Assembly: GCF_010548525.1 (NCBI RefSeq)
Contig: NZ_JAAGMG010000991.1
Coordinates: 1 to 33,426, forward strand
DNA from: Streptomyces sp. SID14478
Lineage (GTDB): Bacteria > Actinomycetota > Actinomycetes > Streptomycetales > Streptomycetaceae
DNA length: 33,426 nucleotides
Direction of reading: 5' to 3'
Part shown: positions 30,435 to 33,426 of the stretch, piece by piece
Layout of the letters: every line of letters begins with the position of its first letter
How positions within the stretch are numbered: position 1 is the stretch's first letter
Program-made: the position numbers and the translations under genes
Notes under the pieces: model-generated
The model's input: only the letters and a program-made list of their open reading frames with translations
Databases searched by the model: none
Told to the model about the DNA's origin: nothing

Positions 30435-31202
30435 TCAGACCGGCTGGAAGGTGGTGCGCAGCCGGTAGCGCTCGCCGCTGTACTCGACCACCGACAGCAG
30501 CACGGGCCGCTGTTCGCGCGTGTGGATCGTCTGGTCGAGGCGCAGGATGGGTGCGCCGGCGGGGACCTGCAGGTGCTCGGCGAGTTCGGCGTCCGCCGTG
30601 CGGGCCTCGATGGTCACCTCGGAGCGGTCCAACTCGACGCCGCGCAGGCGCAGTTCCTCGAACAGCGAGGCCGTGGTGAAGTCGGCTTCCTCGATGCCGG
30701 GGGCGAGCCGGGTGACGACGAGGGTGCGGTCGACGGCGACGCGGACGTCGTCCAGGAGCCGGACCCGGTCGAGCCGCAGCAGCGGCGTCCCCGCCGGTAC
30801 GTCCAGGCGGTCGGCGTCGTCGAGCGTGGCGAGGACCGGTTCGTGCCGCAGGACCAGGGAGCCCGGCGTCATGTGCTTGCGGCGGGCGGTCGCGGTGAAC
30901 GACTCCAGGTCGTTGGGCCACTCGCGGGCCGGCGCGGGCGTCGCGACGAACCAGCCGCGGCCGTGCGAGGCCGTGAGCAGCCCTTGGTCGACCAAGTGCA
31001 GCAGGGCCTTGCGCAAGGTGACGCGGGAGATGTCGAAGCGGGTGCACAGGTCCCGTTCGGAGGGCAGCTTCGCGCCGGGCTCCAGCGCGCGCCGGGCGAT
31101 CTCCTCCCGGAGCAGGTCGGCCGCCTGTGACCACAGGGGCGCGGCACCGCTGGTGCGGTGCGGCGCGCGGGCCGACGTGTCCGGTGCGGCGCGGTCCGGC
31201 AT
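30435..31202 (-). CDS. GntR family regulator, HutC/UTRA type
   Basis: This 255-residue protein has an N-terminal winged helix (about residues 24-88: LREEIARRALEPGAKLPSER, then DISRVTLRKALLHLVDQGLL) and a C-terminal UTRA effector domain ending TIHTREQRPVLLSVVEYSGERYRLRTTF. This is the architecture of DasR/NagR and related sugar-phosphate sensors. The ATG at 31202 has AGGAGG nine bases upstream. The gene is divergent from a PTS EIIC gene, and the gap between them holds repeated ACCA half-sites, so it very likely regulates itself and the PTS genes. The effector is probably a phosphorylated amino sugar or hexose, by analogy with its relatives. Confidence 0.93.
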   Translation of the reverse strand: MPDRAAPDTSARAPHRTSGAAPLWSQAADLLREEIARRALEPGAKLPSERDLCTRFDISRVTLRKALLHLVDQGLLTASHGRGWFVATPAPAREWPNDLESFTATARRKHMTPGSLVLRHEPVLATLDDADRLDVPAGTPLLRLDRVRLLDDVRVAVDRTLVVTRLAPGIEEADFTTASLFEELRLRGVELDRSEVTIEARTADAELAEHLQVPAGAPILRLDQTIHTREQRPVLLSVVEYSGERYRLRTTFQPV

Positions 31203-31229
31203 GCGTAGGAACCTCCTGGTCGGGCTGGA

Positions 31230-31248
31230 ACCATACCACTGCTTACCA
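31230..31248. promoter_or_regulatory. ACCA half-site cluster near the GntR gene start
   Basis: ACCA occurs at 31230, 31235 and 31245, and the 13-base block ACCACTGCTTACC (31235-31247) is repeated exactly at 31359-31371. The cluster lies 28 bases upstream of the GntR start and would suit autoregulation. Confidence 0.6.
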
Positions 31249-31337
31249 CTTGGCCTTGCGGACCGTATGCCCCGGTGCATGCAGGCCGTAGGACCCGAAG
31301 ACGACCGCACAGGACCCTGATGCGACCTGAGAGCAAT

Positions 31338-31372
31338 ACCACTATTGACCAGTTGCAGACCACTGCTTACCT
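31338..31372. promoter_or_regulatory. ACCA half-site array over the PTS promoter
   Basis: ACCA copies start at 31338, 31348 and 31359, with ACCT at 31369, spaced 10, 11 and 10 bases (about one helical turn). The segment AGACCACT equals one half of the palindromic DasR-type site as I remember it, but the other half is poor. The repeats overlap the -35 and spacer of the PTS promoter. Confidence 0.6.
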
Positions 31373-31373
31373 T
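31345..31373 (+). promoter_or_regulatory. Promoter for the PTS EIIC gene
   Basis: TTGACC (31345-31350), a 17-base spacer and TACCTT (31368-31373) form a good principal-sigma promoter. The start near 31380 leaves a leader of about 85 bases. The repeat array covers it, so binding there should block RNA polymerase. Confidence 0.6.
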
Positions 31374-31464
31374 GTGAAGGCAGCGACCGGGTCGTTCCCG
31401 CGCTGACCTCGGTGTTCCCGGATGTCCGGCGACACCGCTCCCCTTGCCCGATGGAGGAAGACGG

Positions 31465-32775
31465 ATGAGTACGGCGACCGCAAAGAAGCGAGCCGGCAGC
31501 GGAGCCATGGCAGTCATGCAACGCATCGGGCGCAGCCTGATGCTGCCCGTGGCCGTCCTGCCCGCCGCCGCCATCCTGCTGCGCCTGGGCAAGGAGGACC
31601 TGCTGGGCCGCGAGGCCTTCCCCGAGATCGTGCGCAAGTTCGGGATGATCCTGACCGCGGGCGGCCAGACGGTCTTCGATAACCTGCCGCTGCTCTTCGC
31701 GATCGGCGTGGCCATCGGCTTCGCCAAGAAGGCGGACGGCTCCACCGCCCTGGCGGCCGCCGTCGGCTACCTGGTCTTCAAGAACGTCCTGGCCAGCCCG
31801 GCCTTCCCCAAGGGCGTCGACGGCGAACCGCTGGACGCCAAGGTGCTCGGCGGCATCGTGATGGGCCTGGTCTGCGCACTGCTCTACCAGCGCTTCAGCC
31901 GCACGAAACTGCCCGAGTGGCTCGGCTTCTTCGGCGGCCGCCGGCTGGTCCCGATCCTCAGTGCCTTCGCCGGCGTCGTCCTCGGCACGGCCTTCGGCGT
32001 CATCTGGCCGACCGTCGGCGGCTGGTTCTTCCACTTCGGCGAGTGGCTGGTGGGCACCGGCGCCTGGGGTGCGGGCCTGTTCGGCGTGGTCGTCCGCGCG
32101 CTGATCCCGGTCGGCATGCACCACTTCTTCTCGTTCTTCCCGTGGTTCGAGGCCGGCAGCTACACCAACCCGCAGACCGGCGCCGAGGTGCACGGGGACA
32201 TCGCCCGCTTCCTGGCCGGTGACCCGAGCGCCGGGCAGTTCATGACCGGCGGCTTCCCGATCTACATGTTCGCGCTGCCCGCCGCCGCCCTCGCCATCGC
32301 GCACACCGCACGCCCGGAGAACCGCAAGGTCGTCAAGGGCATGATGATCTCGGTCGCGCTGACCTCCTTCGTCACGGGCGTCACCGAACCCATCGAGTTC
32401 AGCTTCATGTTCGTCGCGCCGGTCCTGTACGCGATCCACACCGTGCTCTTCGGCGTCTCCATGGCCGTCTGCTACGCGCTCGGCATCCGGGACGGCTTCG
32501 GCTTCTCCTCCGGAGCGATCGACTACGTCGTCAACTTCGGCATCGCCACCAAGCCCTGGATGCTCATCCCGATCGGACTCGTCTTCGCCGCGCTCTACTA
32601 CGTGATCTTCCGGTTCGCCATCGTCCGGTTCAACCTGCCCACACCGGGCCGGGAACCGGTGGAGAGCGCCGACGACACCACCGCCGCGCCCGACCCCGCC
32701 CCGGACACCGCCGCAACCGTGCCCGCCCAGGCGACGCCGCCCGGCACGGAGGCGCCCACACCGCCCGCGTCCTGA
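31465..32775 (+). CDS. PTS sugar transporter, EIIC component (glucose/GlcNAc family)
   Basis: This 436-residue membrane protein is the EIIC channel domain of the glucose/N-acetylglucosamine PTS family. It begins with RIGRSLMLPVAVLPAAAILLRLG, and has PVGMHHFFSFFPWFEAGSY in the middle and the substrate-site motif GVTEPIEFSFMFVAP near the end of the membrane part. A low-complexity Pro/Ala/Thr tail of about 45 residues follows where some family members carry EIIB; no EIIB or EIIA domain is present. It resembles the stand-alone EIIC proteins of Streptomyces GlcNAc transport. I chose the ATG at 31465 with GGAGGA about seven bases upstream. The following gene encodes a SIS-domain protein, which suggests an amino or keto sugar phosphate as product. 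Confidence 0.92.
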   Translation: MSTATAKKRAGSGAMAVMQRIGRSLMLPVAVLPAAAILLRLGKEDLLGREAFPEIVRKFGMILTAGGQTVFDNLPLLFAIGVAIGFAKKADGSTALAAAVGYLVFKNVLASPAFPKGVDGEPLDAKVLGGIVMGLVCALLYQRFSRTKLPEWLGFFGGRRLVPILSAFAGVVLGTAFGVIWPTVGGWFFHFGEWLVGTGAWGAGLFGVVVRALIPVGMHHFFSFFPWFEAGSYTNPQTGAEVHGDIARFLAGDPSAGQFMTGGFPIYMFALPAAALAIAHTARPENRKVVKGMMISVALTSFVTGVTEPIEFSFMFVAPVLYAIHTVLFGVSMAVCYALGIRDGFGFSSGAIDYVVNFGIATKPWMLIPIGLVFAALYYVIFRFAIVRFNLPTPGREPVESADDTTAAPDPAPDTAATVPAQATPPGTEAPTPPAS

Positions 32776-32846
32776 CGCACCGCCACCCTTCTGCCCTCGC
32801 CCTCCCGGGCCCCCGCGACACGCCCCGAGAAAGACAAGGACCCCCC

Positions 32847-33426
32847 ATGTCCGGATCCCGCATCACCTTCCAGACCGGCCAGGACACCCAGCCCGAGGCC
32901 CTGGAGCGCATCGCCGCCCACCTGCGCGCTCAGCTCGACGCCGTCTCCCTGGCAGGCCTGCGCTCCGTCCAGCGCCCCCTGTTCACCGGCATCGGCGCCT
33001 CGTACGCCGCGCTCGCCGTCCCCGTCGACGTGCTGCGGGCCCACGGCGTGGCGGCCCAGCGGGTCCTCGCCGACGAGGTCGAGAACGGGCTGACCGGATT
33101 CGACACGGACCTGCTCATCGGCGTCTCGCAGGGCGGCCGCAGCTCGGAGACCCTCGCGGCGTTCAAGGCGGCCGGCACCGCGTCGACCCTGGCCGTCCTG
33201 AACGTCACGCCGTCCCCGCTCGGCGACCTCGCCGAACTCACCGTCGACCTCGGCAACGAGCCCGACTCGTACGCCTCGACCGTCGGGTTCACCGGCACGG
33301 TCGTCGCCCTCGACCTCCTGGCGGGGGCCATCGCAGGCCGCACCTCCGACCCCTGGCACGGCATCGGCCCCCTGCTGCGCACCGTCCGCGAACGCGCCAC
33401 GGCGGCGCTCGCCCCGGTGCGCGCCC
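32847..33426 (+). CDS. SIS-domain phosphosugar isomerase/deaminase-like protein, N-terminal part
   Basis: About 193 codons are visible before the window ends. The N-terminal SIS domain shows RPLFTGIGASYAALAVPV (sugar-phosphate loop), DTDLLIGVSQGGRSSETLAA (about residues 92-111, with the Ser-rich phosphate-binding turn) and TLAVLNVTPSPLGDLA. This layout is that of the AgaS, GlmS-isomerase and FrlB group, which isomerises, deaminates or deglycates sugar 6-phosphates. The ATG at 32847 has AAGGA six bases upstream and lies 71 bases after the EIIC stop, so the two are probably one operon. It would process the phosphosugar delivered by the PTS. Confidence 0.88.
   Translation, partial: MSGSRITFQTGQDTQPEALERIAAHLRAQLDAVSLAGLRSVQRPLFTGIGASYAALAVPVDVLRAHGVAAQRVLADEVENGLTGFDTDLLIGVSQGGRSSETLAAFKAAGTASTLAVLNVTPSPLGDLAELTVDLGNEPDSYASTVGFTGTVVALDLLAGAIAGRTSDPWHGIGPLLRTVRERATAALAPVRA

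Noticed and set aside
29818..30468. Alternative plus-strand frames over the Kre9/KNH-like gene
   Set aside because: They lack a ribosome site and any domain pattern; the frame starting at 30029 has both.
31465..32775. Naming the EIIC gene nagE2 and the regulator dasR
   Set aside because: The divergent GntR gene, non-palindromic repeats and the SIS partner differ from the GlcNAc PTS locus I remember, so a specific symbol would be unsafe.

Overview
The window reads as a chromosomal segment of a Streptomyces-like actinomycete. The evidence is very high GC with G/C-ending codons, GGAGG-type ribosome sites, GTG and TTG starts, ATGA-type gene overlaps, several Tat-type signal peptides and a single rare TTA codon. 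I found no rRNA, tRNA, CRISPR, insertion sequence or phage gene. It looks like accessory catabolic chromosome made of five modules.

Module 1 (1-12362, minus strand) is a nine-gene sugar-catabolism run. In order of transcription it encodes a ThuA-like protein, a Gfo/Idh/MocA oxidoreductase, a GH38 alpha-mannosidase, a D-2-hydroxyacid-dehydrogenase-like protein (with the TTA codon), a strong hairpin, two LplB/LplC-type ABC permeases, a Tat/lipoprotein solute-binding protein, a DUF2264 protein and a second GH38 paralogue cut by the window edge. A good promoter (TTGACA-18-TACGTT) precedes the first gene. No transporter ATPase is present, so a shared one is presumably used.

Module 2 (12819-17775, plus strand) is divergent from module 1 and encodes mostly secreted enzymes: a CBM-plus-beta-helix hydrolase resembling GH87, two paralogous SGNH esterases and a GH71/99-like protein. 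Together, modules 1 and 2 look like an extracellular depolymerisation, uptake and intracellular breakdown system for an alpha-linked, possibly O-acetylated polysaccharide. The exact substrate is inference.

Module 3 (17545-22678) holds a small two-helix membrane protein convergent with the second SGNH gene, a secreted CocE/X-Pro-peptidase-like hydrolase, and a divergent set of MFS transporter, alpha/beta hydrolase and TetR regulator. A perfect 20-bp palindrome lies in the divergent promoter gap.

Module 4 (22702-29804) is a nearly self-contained acyl-CoA oxidation set: acyl-CoA ligase and acyl-CoA dehydrogenase on the minus strand, and SCP-x-type thiolase, two MaoC-fold proteins, an SDR and a double-domain TetR regulator on the plus strand.

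Module 5 (30029-33426) contains a small Kre9/KNH-like domain protein, a GntR/UTRA regulator, a PTS EIIC permease and the start of a SIS-domain phosphosugar protein. Helically phased ACCA repeats lie over the divergent promoters of the regulator and the PTS gene.
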